This document shows, piece after piece, positions 23,650-36,431 of a DNA stretch of 64,000 bases. Source of the stretch: Liolophura sinensis (Eukaryota; Mollusca; Polyplacophora; Chitonida; Chitonidae); NCBI RefSeq assembly GCF_032854445.1, contig NC_088306.1:27869764-27933763 (forward strand), given 5' to 3'. Every line of letters starts with the position of its first letter. Within the stretch, counting starts at the first letter, position 1. Below the pieces are notes generated by a model that was not told where the DNA came from, ran no database searches, and saw only the letters and a program-made list of their open reading frames with translations. The translations under genes were made by a program, and so were the position numbers.

Positions 23650-24405
23650 GTGATGACAATACAACATTTTGAGTAATTCTTGAACAGTGACGTCCAATTA
23701 AGCTTTCGCCGGAGTCATAAAAGTACGAGTGACAACCGCGTAAGGGGGAAGTTCGGGCTTAATCCGCACTCTGCCTTTTAAAATCCTTGATGATGTGAAT
23801 CATTGTGACGTAATCCTGAACTTACGGCAGGATGCACCGTATATACGGTGAGTATACCGCAAACGACGCGATCTTTGGTGTCTTTGATATGGTGTTCCAA
23901 CACTGGAAACAACTGTGAACATAATAGAGAACGTGCTAACAGTCCCAAAAATGTGTGTGCTATAAGAGAAATAATTTTTAATCGGAGTCTAAGTTGTCTG
24001 TTGAAATTTCCTTGGCCTGGCATTCAAATTGGTCTGTTCATGACAATCAAACCAAGAAACAGCCGACTTACATGCCTTTGGTATGACGATTTAGAGCTAT
24101 ACTCGTTTTCTTTTTTAAATAATTGTGACATCACCTGGAGCCAGTGAGCTCTTCGTCTGTAAAACAAACATAGGGGGTTCAAAAGTATGTTGTATTTCCA
24201 CAAGGACGTCCAACATATCGAAACGTAGAGCATATGGAGTGTGTGACTGAACGACTGTACAGACCGATGAATACTGGCGACAAAGGAGCAGAGTATAAAT
24301 GGATTGCCCTAAATTCGGACGTCCCTATAACATCCCGAAAAACACAAGACAAAACTCAACTAAATTCACAACTGACTTCGGAACATGGCTCATCTTGATC
24401 ATTTC
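23650..24405. other. Intergenic, no supported gene
   Basis: Overlapping short frames on both strands only. No SINE or tandem array recognised. Confidence 0.4.
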
Positions 24406-24407
24406 TT

Positions 24408-24575
24408 GATACACACGTGTTGCATACGGGTCATTTCCACAAACAGTTAGAATAAAACCCTGAGGTGAACTGGCAGGAGCTCGGATTTCACCTGTTACGT
24501 ATTTATGCCCGCTTTCCAACTATTGCACTGACGTCACTCCTTTAGTTTTACTCTTTGTGCTGTGGTTTTATATAA
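24408..24575 (+). repeat. Dispersed repeat family D, copy 3
   Basis: Ordered blocks: acaaacagttagaataaaac, cctgaggtgaactggcagg, gatttcacctgttacg, actattgcactgac and tagttttactcttt. These match the 6.5 and 7.1 kb copies in order and orientation. Confidence 0.6.
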
Positions 24576-24944
24576 ATATGTTTCTTGTTGATTAATGTTT
24601 CTAAGCAGTAAACTAACGGAAATGCTTGAGGATGAACAAAGAGGCGAGGCGTATAAATTTAGGTGTGTGGGTGTTACTAGAGACCAAAGGTAAAAGCTAC
24701 AGCACGATGTGGTTTACCAGCTGACTGCACCTCCATTCTATCAGACTGTTTGTTCGTAAATCGTAGACGTTTCTATATGCAGTAAAAGGCGTTGTCTAGA
24801 AGTCAGAAGTTACATGCACACAGCAGTAATTAGTTCCTGGTTCGGGAATACATTCTTTAAACACGACTGTGTACACATTTACACGTCCCCAATAATATGT
24901 GTATCAGTGTACACTGATTGTGTATTTATTTACTTATTTCTTTT

Positions 24945-25053
24945 GAACCTGCGGATGGTCGTTTGTTTCTCCCACCATAATGCTGGCCGCCGTCGTATAA
25001 GTGAAATATTTTTGAGTACGGCGTAAAACACCAGTCATATAAATAAATAAATA
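24945..25053 (+). mobile_element. SINE family A, 5'-truncated (left arm of inverted pair)
   Basis: It starts gaacctgcggatggtcg, continues with accataatgctggccgccg and the tail block gagtacggcgtaaaacacc, and ends in aaataaataaata. The next copy follows head-inverted within about 8 bases. Confidence 0.85.
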
Positions 25054-25060
25054 TTTCTTT

Positions 25061-25178
25061 TCATTGATGTTTTACGCCTTACTCAAGAATATTTCACTTG
25101 TAAAACGACGGCCAGCTTTAAGGTGGGAGGTTACCGAACAGAGTCCGGAGGAAACCCGCGATCATCTGCAGGTTGCTG
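25061..25178 (-). mobile_element. SINE family A, 5'-truncated (right arm of inverted pair)
   Basis: Reads gatgttttacgccttactca, then atatttcacttg and acgacggccagctttaaggt, ending near atctgcaggttgctg. It is the reverse complement of the copy at 24945-25053 with moderate divergence, so the two tails meet. Confidence 0.82.
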
Positions 25179-25199
25179 AAAGAGCTTCCTTCGTTCGAG

Positions 25200-25875
25200 C
25201 AAATCAAGATTAAGCCAGCGTGAAGTACACTAATACAGATGTCACTGTGGATATGTTAACACATCCACCAGGTAATGTGCCGTTCTCTGCGCTCGCTTAA
25301 CATCACTGCCACCACTAGATAAGCTTGGCTTTTAGAGTCTGTGCGACGTATAGGCCTGGTGACCCTGGTGACCACGGCGTTGTTCCGTACAAAATTTTTT
25401 AGTGGTAGTAGGGGTAGCAGCGGTAATGTAAAGTGAAAATAGTAAGCGGCGCATGCGCGGTAAGGAATATGGATTAAGTAAATTATAAATCAGTTAAAGT
25501 ATGAGATCAGTGACAGTGCAGTTATAAATCACCTCTCAGTGGGATGCACCCCAATAGTCATAAGGGTGCGTTTATTAAGTGCATGTCAAATCCTTTTCAT
25601 TTATTGTTTTCGCCTTGCTTATCTCATGCACAATAACCAGATGTAAGAATCTCCATGCCTGATATCGAATCCCCAGTGCATTTTACAGACAAAATATGTG
25701 CTCTGTGTATGTATACAATGTATAAGATTAATATATAAGATGGTCGAATCGCAAGCTAGGGACCCAGATTTCAACCCCGAGTCTGGCCGTTAACGACTTT
25801 AAAATCGACAATCACGTCAGCATCAGGAGATAGCCCGGTTTTTGTTATAATATACTGAAACTGATTTTCGCACGA
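25200..25875. other. Intergenic, no recognised feature
   Basis: No gene or tandem array recognised. A B-box-like atttcaaccccgagtct stretch near 25770 suggests a further decayed tRNA-derived repeat, not defined. Confidence 0.35.
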
Positions 25876-25879
25876 AAGA

Positions 25880-26205
25880 GCATACTGCAAGATGATATCA
25901 CTATAACTGGTCTGCTACAAGACATCGTCGTCGTATAAGTGAAATATTCTTGAGTATGGTTTAAAATACCAATCAAACAGACAAATACAAGATGATATCA
26001 CCGTTATACGCCTGCTACAATACGATGTCATCGTGCCTCGCGTGCTACAAGATTATATCACCCACAGTGATAAGAATACGTCAAGTTGAATTTCACCGTG
26101 ATTGCCACAAGATTCGTGATTGGTCTGCTACAAGATGATATCACAGTTATAAGTCTGCTACAAGATACCACTGCGACTGATCCGCTATAAGAAGATATCA
26201 GAGTG
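25880..26205 (+). repeat. Degenerate minisatellite interrupted by a SINE tail
   Basis: The words ctacaagatgatatcac and gtctgctacaaga recur about 8 times with irregular 30-45 base spacing. At 25928-25988 a family A SINE tail (cgtcgtataagtgaaatatt, accaatcaaacag) interrupts them, after which the repeat resumes with acaagatgatatcacc. Confidence 0.65.
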
Positions 26206-26353
26206 ACATGACGAAACTTGTCCTGAAACCGGCTTTAAATCAGAAACAATCAAACAAAGGAACATTATTCGTTAAATTTTAGCGAGAAAATGTAATCCTT
26301 TGCAAATCCAAAATGTTTTGACACGTCAGTGTAATCACCGCGAGTTAACGTTT

Positions 26354-26519
<166 letters not shown>

Positions 26520-26569
26520 TATGTTAATCTAACATGTGCTATTGGACGTCTCCCTGACTTTGTATGAAT

Positions 26570-26646
26570 ACATGTTATGTATACATGAATGATATGTATA
26601 CATGAATGATATGTATACATGAATGATATGTATACATATCATTCAC
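26570..26646. repeat. 20-bp tandem repeat ending in a palindrome
   Basis: The unit tgtatacatgaatgata, with small variation, occurs three times and then turns into a perfect inverted repeat of 24 bases (about 26621-26644) centred on gtatac. Confidence 0.8.
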
Positions 26647-27727
26647 CGTTTGACATACTTCAGTGAATGATTGTGACTTATCGCCACTTCGGACATATCG
26701 TGGAGAGAATATGTTCAAAATGTGAGGCAGTGATATTGATATACTTGAATTATTGTCAGTCAGTGAGCAAGAAGCAGAAAATCAGGGAATTTTTATAAAA
26801 ATGTCGTAAATATATAGTATTCAGTCGTCTGAGGTCAGGGATCCAGACTTTGACATACCAATCGCATTTCGTCCCCATGGAAGAGTTAATAAACAGCATT
26901 TAAATGAGTTTACATGTTCCCGATAAGTTTACAAATATTTCATCGATCAAAAATAGACTCATTTGCACCTTGGAGAAAGAGAAAAGTAAAAATAACTTAC
27001 AGCTTTTTGTGAATTTTCTGGTTCCGTTTTTTCATTGCTAATTTTGTTTGGACAGCTTTTACCGATTGCATTAATCAGGCTCGTTCACTTTATGTGTATG
27101 TGATGCTAAACAGGTTATGATCTATCCTACCAACCCATGAGCAAGTGTGCCTTTTTTTATCAGTGTAGACCTCGAGCTTACCCTGAGATAAAGTAACCGT
27201 TTTAATATGGATGTAGCCTCGAGACACAAAAACACGCTATGGTATGCGAGAGAAGACAACATCTATCTGCGCCAGAAGAAAGACCCCCCCGATCGGTAGT
27301 TTCCGCCTCGTTTTCGGCGCTCCACGAGATTTGCCGTAAACCACCGAGTCAAGCTTACGTACAACGAAAATGCCTGAAAATAATCGGCTGTATATTTGCT
27401 TCTTTTATCAGCACTGCCTAAGGTGTATTAAGCTGTGCTCAATAGAGTAAAACACGTCAGGACGCTCAGTCTCTCTCTGTATCGGGATAAGGATGGATGG
27501 GCGGACTGGGCCATGAGAGTTTACCCGTGAACACCTGAAGGTATCGACATTGTACAGTTTAACATGCAGCCGGGCCCACACTGTACCAAAAACTTCATCA
27601 AGGGGCGAAAACAGGTTCGACAAGGGACAAGTCATTAACTGAAGAAATTTTGTAAGAAAACCTGACAAAAGCATCACTGTTCAGGATCACATTTATATGT
27701 GAGCAACTTGACGTGAGTTTTACCTCA
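26647..27727. other. Upstream of the SEA/mucin gene
   Basis: No gene recognised. Pyrimidine-poor, AT-rich sequence; a possible 5' UTR or promoter for the start exon at 27728 would lie here, but I see no clear TATA-type element at a fixed distance. Confidence 0.3.
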
Positions 27728-27760
27728 ATGGCTGAAGAGAGAAGACAGTTTCCTAGGAGG
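27728..27760 (+). CDS. Candidate first coding exon of the SEA/mucin gene
   Basis: ATG, 11 codons (MAEERRQFPRR), then a strong donor, GTAAGTAAA. It ends in phase 0, which is what the exon at 36432 needs, and that exon has no in-frame ATG of its own. The frame is closed upstream by TAA at 27653-27655 with no earlier in-frame ATG. The 8.7-kb intron that follows and the unimpressive context (T at -3, G at +4) keep this tentative. Another start exon could exist in the 27.8-36.4 kb gap. Confidence 0.35.
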
Positions 27761-28921
27761 GTAAGTAAAGATATATACATTAAAAGTACACAAAAATCAA
27801 TACAGGTGAGAAAAAGCCGTTGATCGGTACCACCAGGTATCACGAATATACTGCTCAGTTCGACATCATGCAGTTTTATTTACCATATCTTTTATGAATT
27901 CCAGTAGCAAAGCTAACAGAAGATTTATTTGTGCTGGGGCCTGTAGCTTTTGTTAAGTAACAGAAAATAAATTTCTGTTCACTATAAGCTATTTAGAGAA
28001 GGCAATTTTCCACGTGTCCTGAAGAAGTTAGTAATATGTAAACATTCGTTACTTTTTCGATAGTGTATAGTATACTTTTATCAATTTTACGTTTCTTTAT
28101 GCTCAGTTACTTACCGCAGGGCGTGTAACAGTTACATCCAAAGACATCAACGTTCACTAAAATTTGCATAATATTCACTTAAAATAGAAACGGTATTAAA
28201 GTTTAAACCATTGATTCAAATGTTAATCAGAATGTGCAAATTAACAGTGGACAAACAATTAGCGCGCACATCCCGAAAGCAAGAAGAATTTGCCTTATAT
28301 TATCTAAAACATTCATTTTATCTGATTTAAAATCTGACATGATCTGCCGCTGGTAACCAGAATTCAGTCTGTTTAAAAACTTTTATATAAGATACATAGA
28401 TTGTATTTATAGCGAGGAAATTGCTATCGCTTTTGTTTCTATTTTTATAGGATGCATATTTCTATTTAACTTAGATCCTTAAAATGATATCCATTGATTG
28501 GATATCCATATAAGTATCGAATGTACGCTGCTGAACATCACGATGATCCATAGTACAAACTTGCATGAAATGTTTTTTTCAAATGTTCGATCTGTTTGAA
28601 ACCCAGTGACAAAATATTTCAGATTTCACACTCTAAAATGCAGTGCATGTGCTCTAAACATTTGCTGAGCGATAGCTGCAATGTTCTTTAGACATCAACC
28701 GATAATGCAACATACAAGTCCAAAGAAATGTGCGAGTCAATCCCGAGGAGAACGAGATTTACAACATCATCCAGTTACCTCTTTGTTATTTGTTATTATT
28801 TGTTTGTTTTTTTACGCTGCCATCTATATCAAGGAGAGATAAGGGTGCGGAACTGTTTTTAGTCTCACAGCGTTTGTGAGTTTGCCGTCAGTGAAACAAC
28901 ATTGGCAAATAAAATATGACA

Positions 28922-30960
28922 AATATATATATATATAAGTAAGTAATTAGTGGTTAATGATGCGTGACGGACACTGTGAAAACAGACATAACACAGTGAC
29001 GATGGGCGAACTTGTCAGAAAGATTATAATTCTGTTCAAACATCATCTTTGCTTATCACACAATTTTTTTCTGGGTAGCATACATGTAGGTATATGTAAT
29101 CTCTGTACTCATTTTCCTGGAAGTTCTACACTATATCGAATTTTAGAGGATGTGAACACTGATGTCTAGTTACCGCTTCCAGTACAATAACTGAAACTAT
29201 ACAATAATATAGATCTTGATGTTCATTCAATGCCGGAAATTGACAACCCATATCTTTATTTTCCGGTATTTTGGGGTAACTTCCCTTGTTGATGACAAAA
29301 TAATTAAGAGACGAAATATTAATTCTAAATGAATTAATCATTTTCTTTGCTACATTGTATGTTACCGCAATATTTGTTTGGTGGATGTTTGCTTTTTGTC
29401 CGGTTCATTCACATGTCAAGTTTCTACTGTAACAAAGCACGCCGTCAAATGATATATTTTTTATGCAATGCATTGTGTACTGTTTTCAAAGCTATGTGAT
29501 TCGCTTAATATACAGTTCACTATAACCGCTCTTAAAGTGTTTTGAAATCAACCAGATAGCCCACCACTAGCTTGCCACTGGTTCGCCTCATGGGGCTTGT
29601 CTGAACTTACTTAACATAATGTACATAACTTACAGTGTAAAGTCATATAAGAAAATGAGAGATTTTAGTTGAATTACTGCAGGAGTGGACAATATAGCCT
29701 ATACCAAATACAGGGTAAGCTAAATTTTAAATATATGCTTTTTGGCTATAATTAATTTTCAGGATGATAAAAATGTATATTGATGAATATACAACACAAA
29801 TGAACATATACCAATAAATTTAATGATACAAACGATACGTCCCATCTAACCTGAAAACACACATCTGAAATAAAACACCTAGACTAAGTGTGTTTTCACG
29901 AAGACACGATTTGAAGTTGTATTTAGCTCACGCAGATGTACTCATGGACAAAACGAGAGTTTGTGCTCGATCGAGCACATGTAGAGCAAACATGAAATGT
30001 GAACATCCGAAAAAGGATTCAGTTAAATAATTACTCTGAATATTTCCTTAACCCATCTCTGAAAATAGGATAAATGAATAAATAATGTGAAATTCATCAA
30101 TTATCCTTTTGTGTATTTCACGCTGCGCTAATTAATAAACCATCTAAAATAGTTTTTATGCGTTTCGGTAATTTGTCGAGAGCTATTTTTAATATGATAA
30201 TTTTCATCAATCTTCATCAAACTACAGATCTGCAAGTCAGTTTTATCTCTGTATGCTGTTTTGTCATTTAGTGCTTTAATTTTTAGTACTTAAATGAGTG
30301 TCTCCACAAATCAGCCATTTCCATGTATAAACACAAGAAATAAATGCGCGTTTACAATTTGAAGCCAGCACAGGATTAGTTTTTATTATAGTTTACAACA
30401 TTCTAAGTCCAGTAAATGTAAGAATATAGGGCCTATATGTGTTTCTCTGTTTATCATCAGTTTATCATTCGTAGTCTATATATGTAGTTCTATATATGTA
30501 GGTCTATATATGTATATTTAGGCCCAGCGTAAAACATCCACTCTTGATGGTATCTGTATGTCTGACATGCCTGTATTCTTATGCGAAAGTCAGGCTCTTT
30601 TTACCTTCGCTTTTAAACAACAATGTATGCAGTGCTTTTAAATAAGGAAAAACCCTAGGTTTTACATTAGAAATTCAAACAAAATAACTAAAAGAAAAAA
30701 AAGAAAAGAAATCTGGCCGGTAGACAATCAACCCTATTCAAAGGGTTTGACAATATGTCACTTCGGAGACTTTGAAAGAATCGTGACTCAAACGTTTTCA
30801 AAATAGTGTTTTCGAAATCCTAAATAAGTCTGAACAATGGACGCCATCATCATTTTCTCACCTCGTTAAGAGAGAACTCATGTTCTGTTTATCGCTGTTA
30901 AAAAAACCAACACAATTTAGCGCTATCACATGCAGACCAATTGACTTTGCCTCTGTATTT
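28922..30960. other. Intron 1 sequence, no recognised gene
   Basis: AT-rich. A short (TA) run lies at 28923-28936. Short frames at 28957-29169 and 29126-29341 overlap on opposite strands and have no supporting features. Confidence 0.4.
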
Positions 30961-30967
30961 ATCTACA

Positions 30968-31049
30968 TGTCAAGTCCAGCTCATGCTGGACTTAAGTGAA
31001 ATATTCTTGAGTACGGCGTAAAAAACCAATCAAATAAATAAATAAATAC
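30968..31049 (+). mobile_element. SINE family A, internally deleted
   Basis: tcaagtccagctcatgctgg (head) joins directly to acttaagtgaaatattcttg (tail region), skipping the body, then ccaatcaaataaataaataa. It lies in intron 1. Confidence 0.8.
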
Positions 31050-31188
31050 TTACATGTGTAATATACGCCTACATACCACTGACAGGGTCGACCTTTCAAG
31101 CATATATATAATAACTCTGAAACAAAGTATGTCACGAAATAGATTTTTAAATGTAATGAATAAAAGCTGGCAGTTACAGAAGGTGTCC

Positions 31189-31512
31189 CTAGTTACAAAA
31201 ATAGGTTGTTGTATACTTAAATTTATCTTTTTTTGCTGGATCTGAGCTGTGAATACCCTCGCTCTTCCTGAGAATAAGGTGTCGACGAAGCCCATGAGAT
31301 ATCTCTTTCATTGCTGGATCTGAGCTGTGAATACCCTCGCTTTTCCTGAGAATAAGGTGTCGACGAAGCCCATGAGATATCTCTTTCATTGCTGGATCTG
31401 AGCTGTGAACACCCTTGCTCTTCCTGAGAATAAGGTGTCGACGACGTCCATGCGACAGTTTGCGCAGCCAGGTTAATGTTCGTTTAAGAACGCCTGTCTT
31501 CAATTTATTCAT
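31189..31512 (-). other. 78-bp tandem triplicate with a 107-codon antisense frame
   Basis: The anchor tgctggatctgagctgtgaa starts at 31234, 31312 and 31390: two exact 78-base steps. Because 78 is 26 codons, the minus-strand frame from an ATG at 31512 to a stop at 31189 carries three 26-residue repeats (ISHGLRRHLILRKSEGIHSS and its variants). The ATG lies at the edge of a SINE tail. I do not recognise the peptide. With 3 near-identical units, an open frame is easy by chance, so a gene is possible but not supported. Confidence 0.45.
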
Positions 31513-31720
31513 TTATTTGGTGTTTTACGCCGGACTTGAGAATATTCTTGTCTTCAAACAATATCGTGTACATATATGTACGTCAAACATGAGAAAGTTC
31601 GTCAGCAATTTGCCAAAGGTCGGTGGTTTACCTCGGGCAATCCGGATTCATCCATAAATCCAGCCGCCAAGAGTAAAACATTCTTAAAAATGGCTTAAAA
31701 CATCAATCAAATAAATGATC
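31508..31720. mobile_element. SINE family A fragments, both orientations
   Basis: A minus-strand tail (tatttggtgttttacgccgg) at 31511-31545 is followed by a diverged plus-strand body and tail at 31590-31718 (cgtcagcaatttgcc, aaaacatcaatcaaataaat). Confidence 0.55.
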
Positions 31721-33770
31721 AAATAAACTTGTGATATTAAGCCACAGATAGCATCATTCAAGGTAAGAAAGTACGTACTGACATACAGCAAGTGTATGTG
31801 ATTTAATAAAATGAAAAAGATTAAATTACTGAATTTTAAGTGAACATTTTCACTGTCAGCCACATAGTTCAGTACGCCGTGTTTTAGCGTTATCTGTTGT
31901 TCAAATCACCTATCCTGTAGACCGCACGACCATCTATGTGGTTGGGTGGACGGTTAGGCGTATATTAATAAAACCCGTCTCTTAATGAAGTGGAAGTATA
32001 CGGAGCGTGTTCGTAGATAGGATGCCCTTGGGGTTATGTCAGGCTATTTTTGTACCCATCAATATTTCTGAGGGTGAGGAATGTGTCTCATTTGTAGCCA
32101 TAGCCAGCGTCACCCTCATTGGGGTAGGCAGATAAAATCTGTAGCCAAAAAAAATTTGACCAAAAAAAAGGAAAAAGGCCGATGAATATTGCACACAGAA
32201 GACAAGTAAAAAAGAAGTCATAATAAACACGGTTGCATAAGAACAGTAATCGTTGTGACGAATAGACGAATAGAAAGTATATGAATAATAACAACATTAT
32301 TTGTTATTATCAGGGATTGTTAGGTTCAAATGCCTTTTAATTGGACGAAAAAGAGTATATACCGATTTATGGGTGAATAGTAGACACGATTTGAAGACAA
32401 TATTAATTTGTGTGAAAAAAAAAAACAATGGTTCTTTCACGGAAATCTTCTTGGCGTTTTCACAAAACGTGCTTTAAAAGGCAGTGATATTAAAATACAC
32501 ATGTATCTAATAAATATTTTGTGTACTAAATTGATAATTTTAAGCAAATATTGTTGCCAAGGCTCCCCCCACCCCCCCCCCCCCCCCATCGCCTCAAATA
32601 TGAATTAGTTTTCTTTAAATTCCATATGTGTTGTATTGCTTATAGTTGACCGTGTTTTCTGGCTGTGTATATACAAGTCTAATCATCAGTCAAATCTGTC
32701 TAATATCATACTATTGTTGTTTATCTATGCAGAAGTAGTGAAGACGAATTTCACACAAGGAAATGAAAATGGGGATAAAAACTGGTTGCAAAAAATCTGA
32801 TTACTGTTTTTCATATATATTTTACCCTAGGGTTTAATTCTTTCAGGCGTTCATGATAATTATCACTCTACCGTAACCTTAGTGAACGCTCATTTCGCCT
32901 CACAGGTCCATCAGATCATCCTAATAATGGGCGACGAACCTGACAGTTAAAGGTTGCGCCTCGATGAAAAAAGACAAGAGAGAATACCTTGATCACATAT
33001 AACCCACCGTCTCATGCTCTGGTGGAGGTCGGATCATGGCTGAGGTGCAAACAAGGACGCCAAGGATTGTATTCATGCCATCCTGCCTCTCTGAAGTGGT
33101 TCATAAGTTTCCGCAATATGTTACGTTGTAGCTATCTGTTACAATACTCTCATGACTGCCATTTTGAAGCACGAAAGATTAATTAGCCGTATACACATGG
33201 TTTTCATTATGCCATTAGGCGCAATTTAATTAACTTTTTTTGTCAGCAAGGCAGAAAGTACTTGAGGTCGACGTCTTGCAAATTCCTCTCAGTAAATTAT
33301 TGCATGAGCGAAATTTACTGGCTACTTTATATAGGCCGAGCTATGAAACCCTAATTGTAAGTTTTATTAAACCTGGACTTATATGAAGTTTGTGAAAGAT
33401 GATCAAGTGTGCCCCTAGCAAGTATCAATCATGCAAACATGGCTTCCACCGTATGTTCACCTGCGCATGTCTCATGTGGATGTATTTGTGTGTATGGTAC
33501 AGTTGTTGTAGCTCCGTATAAACATATTATATAAACAGATCTATTTTGTGATTATCTGCGATAACCGTCTCTGTCGGTCGGTCGGCTAAGTCTTCTTCAT
33601 CATATATTTTGGTTAACACACACATGCCCTTAACGAGGAGCCTGTGTGTAAGACAACATCAAACTTTTTGTGGAATGCCCATGCCATTTCGAATTTCACC
33701 TTGTTTCAAGAAATACTGTAAGCATTCATTATTCAGGACAAGAATTCTTCCGAGCCCACGGAAGTGCATC
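31721..33770. other. Intron 1 sequence, no recognised gene
   Basis: Includes a C-tract at 32563-32588. No SINE or credible coding frame recognised. Confidence 0.4.
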
Positions 33771-33772
33771 AC

Positions 33773-33860
33773 TCCTACCCCACTCTCATACGGTTAAATG
33801 ACAAAACAGGGGTCGGTGATGTAGACAGAAACAGCCTGATTGGTTAAAATTGGTATAAAT
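33773..33860 (+). repeat. Dispersed repeat family E, copy 1
   Basis: Blocks taccccactctcatacggtt, aaatgacaaaacaggg and cagcctgattggttaaaat match 39781-39872 in order. Not a SINE I recognise. Confidence 0.55.
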
Positions 33861-34659
33861 GGCAGCGCTTTTGACTTTCTCAGTGTATGCGATTTGATGA
33901 CTTTGTACAACGATATATCGGCCAAGCAACATCACAAAATTATAACGGAAAATGCTTTTAAACTTCATGTTGGATACGATATCCAACGTTTAGTATTTTA
34001 CGTTATGCGAAAAAAATATTACACTTAGACCTGGAGACGGAAAACCACACTAATCTCGTTGGTAATCAGCGCCCTTCGTACAAACCTTCCGACTTGAAGC
34101 CACATTTGCAATCTAAGCGGCCAAGCACCTTTGTCTCATGAGAAGCGAGTTTTGAGTAGCGATCTAGTGATCGCAGATGAGTGGAAACAAGTATCTGCTA
34201 CCGACTGAGACCAACTGCGAGCTTTTGCTCCCACACCATACGAGTGTAAACGGGGCAATATGCTCGCAAAAGAGTCGCTCTGACTTGCTAGACGAAACGA
34301 TTGACATCACATCCAGAAACGCGATCATGACTGACTGGTGGCAAATTAAAATTCACTCAAAATTCACCTCCAAATGCTCAATCATTTCAATGTAATTAAT
34401 AGCCAAGCGCAAAGCACGGACAAATGTGACACTCTCGTTAGTTAGACGGTAGACACTATCAGTTTAGATCTTATTAAGCCCAAAGTGTATTAAGGTTAAC
34501 AGGCCTTACGCATACACCAGTAGCGTATGGCCATTAAGTGGGATTTGTCTGCCTGGGGTGATTTTCTGAAAAAGTTCAACCCACCCATGAGTGTTTTGTT
34601 GATGCTTATAGACAGGGTCTTTTGTCCGCCCATTAAACACAAGCAATCTTATTTGTCTG

Positions 34660-34691
34660 TTTTTTTTTTTTTGTTTTTTTGTTTTTTTTTG
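34660..34691. repeat. Poly(T)-rich tract
   Basis: Runs of 8-14 T separated by single G residues. Confidence 0.9.
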
Positions 34692-35267
34692 AACATCCTA
34701 CAAAATGATATATAGTCACTGAGCAGCAATGGAATCGTGAAACACCGATGTTTTCGTTCTGCTCAACCACTCATAGAAGGAACCAATGAATCATTATGGA
34801 TTAACATCACATTGAGCTATAGGAATATGAATAATTCTTCACATGGTTATACGAGAATATCCACGTGATTGGGCGAAAATTATTCACGAATTACGTCTCA
34901 GACAACACGAGTGGGTTTCATATTTATTAACGTATACGACACAAACACACTTAGCTATCAGCAGGACAAAGAAAGAACAGTTTTCCACACCCAATATGGT
35001 TGTGTTACTGGGTTACGTCAGGAAATGTCTGAAAATGTACGTTACACGTGTAGATACACTGAGCATCCAAACACATTGTAATATCATGTAAGAGAAACAC
35101 GCAGGCATTCGGAATGGTAGAGTGTGTGAAATGGTGTAACCCTCATTACCTTACGCTACCAAGCTCGTCCACATCGCTTTAATAAATCATGCTCCCATCA
35201 GTCAATGAATGCTGTAATGAATCAGTCAGTGATAGACTCCACCCCATCAATAAACGTGTAGTGCGAT

Positions 35268-35412
35268 TCAATAAATGGTACGGTTAGTCTGTCAATGAGT
35301 GGTACAATTAATCAGTCAACCAGTGATACGATCAATCAGTCAGTGAGTGGTACGATCATTCAGTCAGTCAGTGGTACGATCAACCAGTCAACGAGTGGTA
35401 CTATCAATGTTT
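35268..35412 (+). repeat. 24-bp tandem repeat
   Basis: The unit, tcagtcaacgagtggtacga with tcaa, repeats about 6 times with substitutions at the second and fourth words (accagtgatacg, gtgagtggtacg). Confidence 0.85.
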
Positions 35413-35448
35413 CAACGCGTAGCCTGCCATTAACAACATAGATTGAGG

Positions 35449-35715
35449 ATGTACTTAAACAATAGTATCGGCTGTATTAGACTGTTATTTTTAATATATG
35501 TCAGTCTCTGCGAAAAATGCTTTAGTTTTAATTACATTATCTATCAAACCAATCATAAATGGTATCATCGATCGTGTGTAGAGAGTGTGTTTGGCTGGAA
35601 GTATTTTATTGCGCAACTCTCCACGTCAGCAGATTCAGTGACAACTGAGAAACCTTTCAAGAATGTTGATGAAATGATGCAATCGAGAGTATCATGTGAT
35701 GTATTGTGCATTTGA
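35449..35715 (+). CDS. Low-confidence small open frame
   Basis: A frame of about 88 codons with an ATG near its start and a hydrophobic stretch near the N-terminus (IRLLFLIYVSLC), which could mimic a signal peptide. It has several Cys but no recognisable domain. It lies in intron 1 of the SEA/mucin gene on the same strand. Probably chance. Confidence 0.12.
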   Translation: MYLNNSIGCIRLLFLIYVSLCEKCFSFNYIIYQTNHKWYHRSCVESVFGWKYFIAQLSTSADSVTTEKPFKNVDEMMQSRVSCDVLCI

Positions 35716-36431
35716 AAATTGTCATTTGTAATTAATCTGGTGCAGTCAGCAAAGTTATTTGCAAGGCACGAAAAAATAATGTTCTTAAAGTGAATCTAGA
35801 GATTTGTTGTTGATCTTATCTACAACACGGAATTCGCATGTCGTGACATGCTGACTTCTGCGGTTTGAGGCGACAATTTTGCAAGGAAAGTGAATTATCG
35901 CGTCAAATAGGGTCAAATTAAGTAGCCCGGGGTAATGGAGTAGACCGGACAGATCTCTACACACTAACAATAGCTCATGTAGTAGTATTTCTGAATATGT
36001 CTATAGAATGTAGGTATCAGCGTGTCTGTAAACAGAATATCACAAATATGATGGCAACAGGAAGAGAAATAGTCTTATGACGGATTTCGACAATGGGAAA
36101 CGACAAATAAGCAAAATATCCTCGTTTGTCCTAACTCAATAACAAGCGCTGTTTTAGGGAAGGGAAACCGACCAACTTTTTTCTGGTTTTAGCGGAAATA
36201 ATCCTTTTTTTTTCTGAGGGCAGTACTGCACAAATCCTTTGGTGACGTTTTGCCAAAATACTGGCTTACGTGCATTTGTGGAAGACAAACCCATGGCTAA
36301 ATATCTAGCTAATTTACGCTATCAGAAGCGCACCATGTATAAATAAATCATGAAAAACACCAGACTGATGTTAAGCGGGAAGATCCGTAAAAGCTCTCTA
36401 ATGGTTTACGTTTCTGTTCTGTATATTTCAG

